Program-made: the position numbers and the translations under genes
NCBI RefSeq assembly: GCF_000524475.1
Contig: NZ_BAVQ01000035.1
Span: forward strand, 1-64,000
Length of the DNA: 64,000 nt
Direction of reading: 5' to 3'
Source: Tomitella biformata AHU 1821
GTDB lineage: Bacteria > Actinomycetota > Actinomycetes > Mycobacteriales > Mycobacteriaceae
In this document: piece after piece, positions 42,708 to 51,188 of the stretch
Layout of the letters: each line of letters opens with the position of its first letter
Position numbering within the stretch: position 1 is the first letter of the stretch
The notes under the pieces: generated by a model
Databases searched by the model: none
What the model saw: only the letters and a program-made list of their open reading frames with translations
Told to the model about the DNA's origin: nothing

Positions 42708-44421
42708 GTGTCGACCCCCTCGGGCGCAGCGCGGCGGGCGCGTGGGCGGGCACGGCGGGACGCAGGGGCGGCACGGCGTCGACGCGCGTGTAGCCCGCTC
42801 CGACAGCTGGCCGAGGATCGGCCTCAGACTTGTTGGGCCACAGGGAGATCGCGCGCTCAGCCTGCGCCGTGATGGTCAGCGAGGGGTTGACGCCGAGGTT
42901 TGCGGAGACGGTGGAGCCGTCCATCACATGGAGCCCGTCGTGCCCGTACAGCCGGTGGTAGGGGTCGACGACGCCGGTCGCGGGGGAGTCCCCGATGACC
43001 GCGCCGCCAAGGAAGTGGGCGGTCATCGGACGGTTCGCGAGATCGCCGAGCGCGCCGCCCGCCACCCCGTCGATCTTCTCCGCGACGAGGCGGGCCGCGT
43101 CGTTGCCGGCCGGGATCCAGGTGGGATTCGGCTCGCCGTGGCCGGGGCCCGAGGTTAGCTTCCGCTTACCGAACATGCCCTTGCGGGTGGAGACGGTGAT
43201 GGAGTTGTCGAGTGTCTGCATCACCAACAGGATGATCGTGCGCTCGGACCAGCGCCGCGGCGAGAGCCAGGTGAGGTGGCGCGGGTTGGCGGCGATCACG
43301 CCCAGCCAGCTGAGCCAGCGCGGGCGGCCCTGGTCGCCGTCCGTCAACGCGGTCTGCAGCAGCGACATCGCGTTGCTGCCCTTGCCATAGCGCACCGGCT
43401 CGATGTGGGTGTGCTCGTCGGGATGGAACGAGGAGGTGATCGCGACGCCCCGGGTGAAGTCGGTGTCATTGCGTACGGACTTCGCGCCGAGGATCGACTC
43501 CGAGTTGGTCCGCGTGAGCGCGCCGAGGCGCGGCGAGATACGCGGCAGCGACCCGTCCTCGCGCAGTCGGTGCAGCAGCTTTTGGGTGTTGTAGGTGCCC
43601 GCGGCGAACACGACATGTCGGGCGGTGAACTGCCGGCGGTTCTTGCGCCGCCGGCCCGAGGCTCCCGAGCGCACCGCGTCCACCCGGTACCCGCCCTGCG
43701 GCAGCGAGGCGACCCCGGTGACGGTGGTGAGCGGGTGGATCTCGGCCCCGCCCCGCTCCGCGAGGTGGAGGTAGTTTTTGACGAGGGTGTTCTTTGCGCC
43801 GTGCCGGCAGCCGGTCATGCAGGATCCGCAGTCGATGCAGGTGCGCCGCGCGGGCCCGGCACCGCCGAAATAGGGGTCGGCCGTCTCGGTGCCCGGCGCG
43901 TCGCCGTCGGCCCCGAAGTACACGCCGACCGGAGTGAGTCGGAATGTGTGCCCGACGCCCATCTCCGTGGCGACCTCACGGATGACCTCGTCGGCGGCGG
44001 TGGTGGTGGGGTTCTGCGTCACGCCGAGCATCCGGCGGGCCTGGTCGTAGTGCGGGGAGAGCTCGTCGCGCCAGTCGGTGATGTGCGCCCACTGCGGGTC
44101 GTTGAAGAACGGGTCCGTGGGCTCGTAGAGGGTGTTGGCGTAGTTGAGCGAGCCGCCGCCCACGCCGGCGCCCGCGAGGATTGTGACGTCCTTGAGCAGG
44201 TGGATTCGCTGGATCCCGTAGCAGCCGATCCGCGGCGCCCAGAGGAATTTGCGCACGTCCCAGGAGGTCTTGGGTAGATCCTCGTCCTCGAACCGCTGGC
44301 CGGCCTCGAGGACGCCGACCCGGTACCCCTTCTCCGTGAGCCGCAAGGCGGACACGGCGCCGCCGAACCCGGATCCGATAATCAGGACGTCGTAGTCGTA
44401 GTCATTGTCGAACTCAGTCAT
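42691..44421 (-). CDS. ChoD-like GMC oxidoreductase (copy 2) in the mce unit
   Basis: The 576-residue FAD enzyme has GSGFGG at 16-21, GAGVGGGSLNYANTLYEP at about 84-101 and the C-terminal LGVNPSLTITAQAERA region. It is a full-length paralogue of the enzyme at 5052-6815 and shares its CxxCxxCxxxC motif (C195, C198, C201, C205). It resembles ChoD-type cholesterol oxidases. The ATG overlaps the aldehyde dehydrogenase stop (ATGA) and its 3' end overlaps yrbEA. Location inside the Mce operon suggests it oxidises an alcohol imported by, or made from, the Mce substrate. Confidence 0.87.
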   Translation of the reverse strand: MTEFDNDYDYDVLIIGSGFGGAVSALRLTEKGYRVGVLEAGQRFEDEDLPKTSWDVRKFLWAPRIGCYGIQRIHLLKDVTILAGAGVGGGSLNYANTLYEPTDPFFNDPQWAHITDWRDELSPHYDQARRMLGVTQNPTTTAADEVIREVATEMGVGHTFRLTPVGVYFGADGDAPGTETADPYFGGAGPARRTCIDCGSCMTGCRHGAKNTLVKNYLHLAERGGAEIHPLTTVTGVASLPQGGYRVDAVRSGASGRRRKNRRQFTARHVVFAAGTYNTQKLLHRLREDGSLPRISPRLGALTRTNSESILGAKSVRNDTDFTRGVAITSSFHPDEHTHIEPVRYGKGSNAMSLLQTALTDGDQGRPRWLSWLGVIAANPRHLTWLSPRRWSERTIILLVMQTLDNSITVSTRKGMFGKRKLTSGPGHGEPNPTWIPAGNDAARLVAEKIDGVAGGALGDLANRPMTAHFLGGAVIGDSPATGVVDPYHRLYGHDGLHVMDGSTVSANLGVNPSLTITAQAERAISLWPNKSEADPRPAVGAGYTRVDAVPPLRPAVPAHAPAALRPRGSTHGHQC

Positions 44422-46019
44422 GAGACTCTCGCCTTCTTCATCAACTTGAGCGCCGCCGTCAGCAGCCCCGCCCAGGCGGGATAGGACATGCCGCGCGGGG
44501 GCGTGAAGCCCAAGATCCGTTGCTGGGCAATGGTTTGCGATTCGGTGTACTTGAGGAGCCCCTCGGCGCCGTGGCGTCGGCCCAGGCCGGAATCGCCCAT
44601 GCCGCCCATCGGCGCGTCGACGCTCGCCCACGCCGCCGCGTAGGCCTCGTTCACGTTCACCGTGCCCGCGCGCAGCCGCGCCGCGATCTGCGCGCCGCGC
44701 CGGGGGTCGCGGGTCCACACGCTGGCGTTGAGGCCGTAGCGGGAGTTATTCGCCAGCCGGACCGCCTCGTCCACATCGCCATACGGGTAGAGGGACACCA
44801 CCGGGCCGAACGTCTCCTCCGCGTGGCACTCCATCGCCTCGGTGACCCCGGTCAGCACCGTCGGCGCGAAGAACAGCGGTCCCGCCTCGGGCAGCGCGTG
44901 CCCGCCGGCGACGACGACGGCGCCGTGCGCGACGGCATCGTCGACGTGTCCGCGGACCGCGTCGAGCTGGCCGGGCGAGGTCAAGGAGCCCATGTCGCAG
45001 GAGTAGTCGAGAGCGGCGCCGATCGTCATCAGCCGCACCCGCGCGGCGAACTTGTCGAGGAATGCGGCCTCGAGCTCACGCGGCACGTAGATCCGCTCGA
45101 CCGAAACGCACAATTGCCCGCTCGACGCGAAGCAGGCGCGCACCGCACCCTCCGCGGCCCGGTCCAGATCGGCGTCGGGCAGGACGAGGAGGGCGTTCTT
45201 GCCGCCCAGCTCCAGCGAGCAGCCGATGAGCCGCGCCCCGGCGTCGCTGGCGATACGGCGGCCGGTGTCGGTGGAGCCGGTGAACATCAGGTAGTCGGCC
45301 CCGGCCATCAGCGCGTCGCCGAGTTCGGCGCCCGAGCCGGCCACGACCTGCCAGGCGGCGGCCGGCAGCCCCGCCTCGCGCATGAGGTCGACGGCCCACA
45401 GCGCGGTGAGCAGCGTCTGGCTGTCCGGCTTGTGCACGACGGTATTCCCCGCCAGCAGGGCCGGGATCACGTCGCCGGCGGCCAGCGAGAACGGATAGTT
45501 CCACGGCGAGATGACGCCCACCACGCCCTTGGGCTGGCGGAGCTCGGCGGTCTTGGTCAGCAGCGGCAGCGCGCCGCGCCGCCGCCGTGGCCGCAGCAGC
45601 GACTCGGCCTGGCGCGCGTAGTAGCGGGCGGTGATCGCGACGTCGGCGACCTCGAGGAAGGCGTCCTTGCGGGACTTCCCGTTCTCGAGCTGGATCAGGT
45701 CGAGCACCTCCTCTTGGCGGGCGAGAACCAGGTCGTGGAACCGGAGCATGACGGCGGCGCGGAACCGAATGCTGGTGTGGCGCCACGTGTGCTGCGCGAC
45801 GCGGGCGGACCGGTAGGCGGCGGCGACGTCGACGGCGCTCGAGCGGGGGAGGGGCGTGATGGGCGCCAGCGAGTAGGGCGCGAGGGCGGTGAGGGTCCCG
45901 GCGCTGTCCGCGGCGTTGATCTGGTCGGCAAGGCGACCGATGACGTCGGCGTCCAACCAGTCCGGGGTCGCCGGGTGCAGGGTGGTGACGCTCGCGAGGC
46001 GTGGGCCGGCCGCGGTCAC
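44418..46019 (-). CDS. Succinic-semialdehyde-type dehydrogenase (GabD2-like)
   Basis: The 533-residue NAD(P)-dependent aldehyde dehydrogenase has catalytic C304 (GQLC) and general base E270 (LELGGK), with the substrate-entry segment SPWNYPFSLAAGDVIPAL at 171-188. It resembles the actinobacterial succinic semialdehyde dehydrogenase GabD2 group, which is longer than E. coli GabD. In this operon a fatty or sterol-derived aldehyde is a more likely substrate than succinic semialdehyde. The GTG start overlaps the fadD stop (GTGA), and its own stop overlaps the GMC gene. Confidence 0.85.
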   Translation of the reverse strand: MTAAGPRLASVTTLHPATPDWLDADVIGRLADQINAADSAGTLTALAPYSLAPITPLPRSSAVDVAAAYRSARVAQHTWRHTSIRFRAAVMLRFHDLVLARQEEVLDLIQLENGKSRKDAFLEVADVAITARYYARQAESLLRPRRRRGALPLLTKTAELRQPKGVVGVISPWNYPFSLAAGDVIPALLAGNTVVHKPDSQTLLTALWAVDLMREAGLPAAAWQVVAGSGAELGDALMAGADYLMFTGSTDTGRRIASDAGARLIGCSLELGGKNALLVLPDADLDRAAEGAVRACFASSGQLCVSVERIYVPRELEAAFLDKFAARVRLMTIGAALDYSCDMGSLTSPGQLDAVRGHVDDAVAHGAVVVAGGHALPEAGPLFFAPTVLTGVTEAMECHAEETFGPVVSLYPYGDVDEAVRLANNSRYGLNASVWTRDPRRGAQIAARLRAGTVNVNEAYAAAWASVDAPMGGMGDSGLGRRHGAEGLLKYTESQTIAQQRILGFTPPRGMSYPAWAGLLTAALKLMKKARVS

Positions 46020-47551
46020 CGGAGCACCGACTCGGCGTGGTTGGACTCCGCGGTCGCGGCGGGAATGGCGATGCCGCGCTTGAGGATCTTGCCGGTGGGG
46101 CCCTTAGGCAGCGCGTCCAGCAACCACACCTGGCGCGGGTACTTGTACGCGGCGACGCGCTCGCGGACGTAGGCGACGAGCGACTCCTCGGTCACGTCGT
46201 CGTGGCCGGCCCGCAGCGCCACCGCGGCGCCGATCTCCTGGCCGTGCTCGCGGTCGGGGATGCCGACCACCGCGGCCTCGAGGACCGCCGGGTGCGAGTA
46301 CAGGACTTCTTCGACCTCGCGGGGGTACACGTTGTAGCCGCCGCGGATGATCATGTCCTTCTTGCGGTCGACGATGAAGTAACTGTCGTCCGCGTCGGCG
46401 CGGGCGAGGTCGCCGGTGCGGAACCACCCGTCCTGGATCGCGAGCGCGGTGGCGGCGGGGTTGTTCCAATAGCCCTTCATGACGTTGGGGCCGTGGACCG
46501 CGATCTCCCCGATCGCCCCCGCCGGCACCGTGGCGCCGTGGTCGTCGACGAGCTTGAACCGCACGCCCCGCACCGGAGTTCCGATGGACCCGGGCTTGCG
46601 CTGCTGGTCCGGGTGGTTGAAGGACGCGACGGGAGAGGTCTCGGACAGGCCGTAGCCCTCGAGGACCGCGCAGTCGAACCTGGCTTCGAACCCGCGCATC
46701 ACCTCCACAGGCAGGGCGGAGCCGCCGCTGACGCACAACCGTAGCGAGCCCGTGGCAGCCTGGCTGGGGGTGTCGAGCATGGCCGTGAACATGGTCGGCA
46801 CGCCCTCGAATACCGTCACGCCCGCGCCCTCGATCGCGGCCAACGCCGCGGCCGGGTCGAAGCGGGGGAGCAGCACGAGCTTCGCGCCGACGGCGACGGC
46901 GGCGTTGAGGCCGCAGGTCTGGCCGAAGGCGTGGAACAGCGGCAGCGCCCCCAGCACGACGTCGGCGGGGCCCAACTCGAGCATTTCCGTCACCACCCGC
47001 ACGTTCTCGCGGATGTTCGCGTGCGTCAGCTGCGCGCCCTTCGGCTGGCCGGTGGTGCCGGAGGTGTACAAGATGATGGCGGTGTCCTCGTCGTCGCGCC
47101 ACGCGACGGCGGGGAACGGGTCCGCAGAGCCGAGGAGCCGCTCGAACTCGCCGGGCTGGACCACGACGCATTCGGCGCCGCACTCCTGCGCCGCGGCCTG
47201 TGCGGGCTCGGCGAAATCCGGCCAGCCGAAGAGGAATCGGGCGCCGGAGTCCGTCAGGTGGAAGGCGATTTCGGGGGCTTTGAGAAGCACGTTCATCGGC
47301 ACCACGACGCCGCCTGCGCGGAGGATCCCGTAGTAGAGGATGGCGAAGTGCGGGACGTTCGGCAGCATCAGCGCCACCCGGTCGCCGGGCCGCAGCCCGC
47401 GCTCGATGAGCAGCCCCGCGAACCGTGCGGACGCGGAATCCAATGCGGTGTAAGGGATCGCGGTCTCGCCGAGCTCCAGGGCGATGGCGTCCGGCTGTAG
47501 GCGGCTGGTGTCGGTCAGGATAATCGCGAGATTGGTCAAGGTCTTCTCCAT
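46016..47551 (-). CDS. Acyl-CoA synthetase heading the mce unit (FadD5-like position)
   Basis: The 511-residue adenylate-forming ligase has P-loop YTSGTTGQPKG near 167-177, core EGYGLSETSPVASFN, hinge GWFRTGDLARADADDSYF and catalytic lysine in GPTGKILKRG. It is the first gene of the 14-gene mce unit. An acyl-CoA ligase also opens the mce1 operon of M. tuberculosis (fadD5), suggesting imported fatty acids are activated on entry. The ribosome-binding site is weak. A 182-base gap separates it from a PucR regulator on the same strand. Confidence 0.88.
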   Translation of the reverse strand: MEKTLTNLAIILTDTSRLQPDAIALELGETAIPYTALDSASARFAGLLIERGLRPGDRVALMLPNVPHFAILYYGILRAGGVVVPMNVLLKAPEIAFHLTDSGARFLFGWPDFAEPAQAAAQECGAECVVVQPGEFERLLGSADPFPAVAWRDDEDTAIILYTSGTTGQPKGAQLTHANIRENVRVVTEMLELGPADVVLGALPLFHAFGQTCGLNAAVAVGAKLVLLPRFDPAAALAAIEGAGVTVFEGVPTMFTAMLDTPSQAATGSLRLCVSGGSALPVEVMRGFEARFDCAVLEGYGLSETSPVASFNHPDQQRKPGSIGTPVRGVRFKLVDDHGATVPAGAIGEIAVHGPNVMKGYWNNPAATALAIQDGWFRTGDLARADADDSYFIVDRKKDMIIRGGYNVYPREVEEVLYSHPAVLEAAVVGIPDREHGQEIGAAVALRAGHDDVTEESLVAYVRERVAAYKYPRQVWLLDALPKGPTGKILKRGIAIPAATAESNHAESVLR

Positions 47552-47657
47552 TGCGGAACGGGGCGGCGCGGGTTCTCGTCGAGTGGGAGCCGAATCGCGG
47601 CGTGACAGGGCCACAGCGGGCGTGTCGGGGGAGTGGTGCGGGACGAAGTTTCCCGCT

Positions 47658-47672
47658 GGCAGGATCGCTGCC
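47658..47672. promoter_or_regulatory. Dyad upstream of the mce unit
   Basis: GGCAG-GATCG-CTGCC (47658-47672) is a perfect 5-bp inverted repeat with a 5-base spacer in the 182-base gap before the first gene of the mce unit. It could be an operator for one of the two neighbouring PucR proteins. A GATAG patch 20-30 bases further left on the plus strand is AT-richer, but I cannot assign a promoter. Confidence 0.3.
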
Positions 47673-47733
47673 TGTCGTCGTTCTCTATCCTTCCGCGGCT
47701 GCCGGGCGCTGGCTACGGAGGGAGTTCTGAGGT

Positions 47734-48978
47734 TCAGGGCCAGGAGCTTGGAGACTGCTCCAACGGCGAGGTCCGGGGTTCGGCGGCCTGACGTGATTGG
47801 ACAATTGCCCAGTCGAGCCCCCACGACACCTCCATCGCGACTCGTGGATCGCGGAGGCTGGCCTGGATGGCCTCCTCGCATCGGGCCACGCGGTAGCGGA
47901 CCGTGTTCTGGTGGACGAAGAGCCGCTCTGCGGTGCGCTCGACGTGCATTCCGCACGCGAGGTATTCGCGCAGGCTGGCCAGCAGCTCGGGCCCGGAGTT
48001 GCTGAGGGAGATCGGGGCGACGTAACGCTGGTGCATCGCCTCCCCGACGTCGCGATCGGCGGCGACAGCCACACGCAGGCCGAGGCTGTCCAGGTCGTGG
48101 GCCCCGCCGAGGCCGAATTTGTGCGCAGTGTCGAGCGCGCGGGTGGCGAGGCGGAAGGACTCGTCGATCTGGTCGAGGGTGCGAGCGGGTCCCACTCCGA
48201 TGGTCGCCGCGGTCTGGCCCGCCGGCCGCTCGCGGACGAAACCGGCGACATCGCCGTCGATGTGCGTGCCCGCGCTGTCGCGTCCGTGGTCGGCGGACCG
48301 GAATGGCAGGAGTCCGTCCACCTCGCGCCGGGCCAGGCCCTCGGCTGGCCGGGCCCGCACAGCGAAGTACCGCTGCCTTGCGTCGAGCCCGTAAGTGCTT
48401 GCGCGGCTCAGGATCTCCGCGGGTGGCAAGGCGCTGGTCAGGGCCTTGCGCACGAAGGAGGACCGGTCCTGGCAGGTGAGATCGGGTGTGGCGTCGCGGT
48501 GCGCGGCGGCGGCGGTCGCCATGGCGGCATCGGACCATTCCAGAGCGGATTGGACGAAGTCGAGCAGATGCTCGGTGTCAAGGTCGAGCGTGGCCGCGCG
48601 CCTGCGTGCGTGGCGGATGGCCACCTGCACACCGATTGTCCACGCGCGCAGCATGTCGTCCACCGGAATGCCCTGGCGGCAGCGTAGGGCCCCCACCGTC
48701 GCCGGCTCAGCTTGTGCCGTGGCGCTTGCGGCGGCGGAGCCCTGATGCGCTCGTCGCAGGACGCTGCTGACCTGGTCCAGAACTTCCGCGTCCAGCCTGG
48801 CAGTGGGCATCAGGTGGTAGGAGGGCAGTTCCAGCCGGATGGACATCCGCACATGGCGCGCGATGGTGTTCAGGTCGGAGAACAGGGTGAGGAACAGTGC
48901 GTCCCACTGCCGCTGCTCACGCGCGGGGCGTTCGAGGCCGGCGTCGAGGATCCCTAGATTGTGTGACGTGTCGAGCAT
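47734..48978 (-). CDS. PucR-family regulator upstream of the mce unit
   Basis: The 414-residue regulator has a C-terminal PucR helix-turn-helix (RLFVHQNTVRYRVARCEEA), followed by VAMEVSWGLDWAIVQSR instead of the usual LALxxCHWLG ending, and an Ala-rich helical N-terminal sensor. It is distant from the other two PucR proteins here. It is transcribed toward the mce unit with 182 bases between, and divergently from another PucR at 49229. It is a candidate controller of fadD-mce expression; in mycobacteria mce1 is instead controlled by a GntR repressor. Confidence 0.82.
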   Translation of the reverse strand: MLDTSHNLGILDAGLERPAREQRQWDALFLTLFSDLNTIARHVRMSIRLELPSYHLMPTARLDAEVLDQVSSVLRRAHQGSAAASATAQAEPATVGALRCRQGIPVDDMLRAWTIGVQVAIRHARRRAATLDLDTEHLLDFVQSALEWSDAAMATAAAAHRDATPDLTCQDRSSFVRKALTSALPPAEILSRASTYGLDARQRYFAVRARPAEGLARREVDGLLPFRSADHGRDSAGTHIDGDVAGFVRERPAGQTAATIGVGPARTLDQIDESFRLATRALDTAHKFGLGGAHDLDSLGLRVAVAADRDVGEAMHQRYVAPISLSNSGPELLASLREYLACGMHVERTAERLFVHQNTVRYRVARCEEAIQASLRDPRVAMEVSWGLDWAIVQSRQAAEPRTSPLEQSPSSWP

Positions 48979-49161
48979 TCCTGCAGCCTTTCCGGAACTC
49001 GCGTCGGCGACCAGGGAACCGTGGTGGGGTGTGATCGCGGACCGACATGGGGAGCCGTGAGACTGCAGGATCGCCTGGTCATCGGCTCGTCGGTATGGAC
49101 CACAGTATGGTCAGAATGTGACTGGGGCCATAGGCGCGTGATATGAAGTATGCGACACATT

Positions 49162-49178
49162 TTGTGCGCTCCGCACAA
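49162..49178. promoter_or_regulatory. Inverted repeat between divergent pucR genes
   Basis: TTGTGCG (49162-49168) and CGCACAA (49172-49178) form a perfect 7-bp inverted repeat around CTC, about 50 bases before the ATG at 49229. An overlapping CACA-TTT-TGTG dyad (49156-49166) shares the left arm. These are good operator candidates in the 250-base divergent spacer 48979-49228. Confidence 0.5.
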
Positions 49179-49228
49179 CGGATGCCGGGGATCGATGGAA
49201 CTGCTGACAACCGTGAGGAGCAAACGTG

Positions 49229-50491
49229 ATGAACCCACCGACTCAGGACGTCGGGTCACAGGTCGCGATGGAAATGCTGTCGGGAAATTTCATCGGGAAT
49301 CTCGTGCAGCTGCTCAGGGACGAGATCACGGAACTCGACGACGATCCGGTCCTGGGACGTCTGCTCGAGGGCAGCGTGGACGCGAATATCAAGGCCGCGG
49401 TGCACTTCCTGGTGACTGACGCCGAGGTGAAGGACCTGCAAGTGCCGGCCGCCGCGATCGCGCATGCGCAAGAGGCGGCGCGGTCGGAGATCGAGATATC
49501 ACTGCTGATCCGCGCCTACCGGATTGGGCACGCCGAGTTCCTCGAGGCCGCGATGAGCCGCGTCAGCATGCTCCAGCTCGTGGACGGCAGCCTGACGATC
49601 ATCAAGATTGTGAACCGTGCCGCGCAGTACATCGACAAGGTGTGCAAGGAGGTCGAGCAGGCGTATATGCACGAGCGGGACCAATGGGCCGGCAGCCAGA
49701 GCGGCTTGCGGTGGGGATGGGTCTCGCAACTGGTGGACGGGAACTCGGTCGACGTGGCCGCCGCGGAGCGTGCGCTCGGCTACCGGCTGGACGCGCGGCA
49801 TCTGGCGGTGTGCGTGCACATCGGCGGCCTCGGGCTCCGCGCACGGGACTCCGCCGCGCGTGAGAGCGTCCTGCGGCACACCCGGGATCTGCTGCTGAAG
49901 CACATCACGGTGACCGCGCCGCCCCTGCTGGTCGACTCGACCATCGGCGAATCCTGGATGTGGTTCACGGTTCCGGGCGACTTCGAGCTCGACGTAGCCG
50001 CGGTCGCCCAGGGCGTCGTCGCGGCAAACGTGGACGTGCGGCTGGCCCTCGGCAAGCCGGCGGGTGGGGCGCCCGGGTTTCGCCGCAGCTACAAGAGCGC
50101 GCGGCAGGTGCTGGCCGTCGTCGCGGCAAAAGAGGACAGCGGCCCGGTCGTCGCGTATTCGCAGATAGCCTCTGTGGCCTTGATGGCCGGCGACATCATC
50201 CGTCTGCGAGAGTTCGTCTCCGACGTGCTCGGGGATCTCGCCGCCGACACCGAGCGGTCGGCTCGGCTGCGGGAGACCCTGTGCTCGTTCTTGATGAATG
50301 GCCGTAGCTTCGCGGCTGCGTCCGCGCTATTGAACGTGCACCGCAACACCATTCAGTACCGGGTGGGCCAGGCGCTGGATGTGGGCGGGTTGAGCCTGGC
50401 CGACCCCGACGAGATCTGGAACATCCAAATCGCGCTGCAGGCCTGCCACTGGCTGGGCCATTCCGTGTTGCGGGGCACCGAGGCGGGGTAG
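49229..50491 (+). CDS. PucR-family transcriptional regulator
   Basis: The 420-residue regulator has an N-terminal sensor domain with the LIRAYRIGHAEFLEAAMSR segment and a C-terminal helix-turn-helix LLNVHRNTIQYRVGQAL followed by IQIALQACHWLGHSVL. The layout and both segments match the regulator at 20459-21724. GAGGAG lies 8 bases before ATG 49229; a GTG at 49226 is an alternative start. It converges with the alkane operon's TetR gene with a 10-base gap, and is divergent from the PucR of the mce unit. Confidence 0.85.
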   Translation: MNPPTQDVGSQVAMEMLSGNFIGNLVQLLRDEITELDDDPVLGRLLEGSVDANIKAAVHFLVTDAEVKDLQVPAAAIAHAQEAARSEIEISLLIRAYRIGHAEFLEAAMSRVSMLQLVDGSLTIIKIVNRAAQYIDKVCKEVEQAYMHERDQWAGSQSGLRWGWVSQLVDGNSVDVAAAERALGYRLDARHLAVCVHIGGLGLRARDSAARESVLRHTRDLLLKHITVTAPPLLVDSTIGESWMWFTVPGDFELDVAAVAQGVVAANVDVRLALGKPAGGAPGFRRSYKSARQVLAVVAAKEDSGPVVAYSQIASVALMAGDIIRLREFVSDVLGDLAADTERSARLRETLCSFLMNGRSFAAASALLNVHRNTIQYRVGQALDVGGLSLADPDEIWNIQIALQACHWLGHSVLRGTEAG

Positions 50492-50501
50492 TCGTGCCCG
50501 C

Positions 50502-51185
50502 CTAGCCCGCGCGCAGGCTCTCGATCAGCGGCGCGAGCATCCGGCTCAGGTCGCCGGCTGGATCTTCCTCCGGCCTGGGCGGCAGCGTGATGAAGCTCAT
50601 CGCCTGCCGCACCACTAGCCGGCCGAGCCGGGCGGCGGCCTCGTAGTCCCGGAGCCCCCAGGCGGCCATTGCGATCTTCGCCAGGCGCACGGAGGCGGCG
50701 TCGAGGATCATCCCGCCGTCGCTGGTGACGAGGCGCATCACGTCGAGCTTGGCCGTGCCGGCGATGGCCGATTGCACCAGCGGGTCGCTGGCCGCTTCGA
50801 GCAGGAAGTCCGCGAAGCCCCTCTCGAGGCCGCCCTGGACATCGTTGCGGTGTCCGCTGACCGCCGCGCCGAACAGGTCCACGTAGCCATCGACCAGGCG
50901 CAGCACGTAGGCCTGCGCGACGCCGTTCCGCGACTTGAACTCGTTGTACAGCGTTTGTCGGCTCATGCCGGCCGCGGTCGCGATGTCCGTCATCGTCACC
51001 TCGCTCCAGTCTCGCTCCGACAGCAGCTGCTGCGTCGTCTGGAGGACGGTCTGACGCAGCAGTTCCCGCGCGGCCCGTTGGTAGGGGCCGCGGGCTGGAG
51101 GGGCGGGTGCCGAGGCAGGGGATTGGACCATGTGGCCATTGTTTACGGCCCGCGGCGATTGCGCCATTTCGGCCGCCGTGTACAT
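50502..51185 (-). CDS. TetR-family regulator of the alkane operon (AlkX-like)
   Basis: The 227-residue TetR protein has a helix-turn-helix at about 60-85 (VTMTDIATAAGMSRQTLYNEF) after a poorly conserved N-terminal tail of 35 residues. It is the last gene of alkB-rubA-rubB-tetR, starting 3 bases after the rubB stop. In Rhodococcus, Gordonia, Dietzia and mycobacteria a TetR gene in this position encodes the autorepressor of the operon, released by fatty-acid or CoA intermediates. AAGGG lies about 7 bases upstream of the start. Confidence 0.87.
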   Translation of the reverse strand: MYTAAEMAQSPRAVNNGHMVQSPASAPAPPARGPYQRAARELLRQTVLQTTQQLLSERDWSEVTMTDIATAAGMSRQTLYNEFKSRNGVAQAYVLRLVDGYVDLFGAAVSGHRNDVQGGLERGFADFLLEAASDPLVQSAIAGTAKLDVMRLVTSDGGMILDAASVRLAKIAMAAWGLRDYEAAARLGRLVVRQAMSFITLPPRPEEDPAGDLSRMLAPLIESLRAG

Positions 51186-51188
51186 GAG

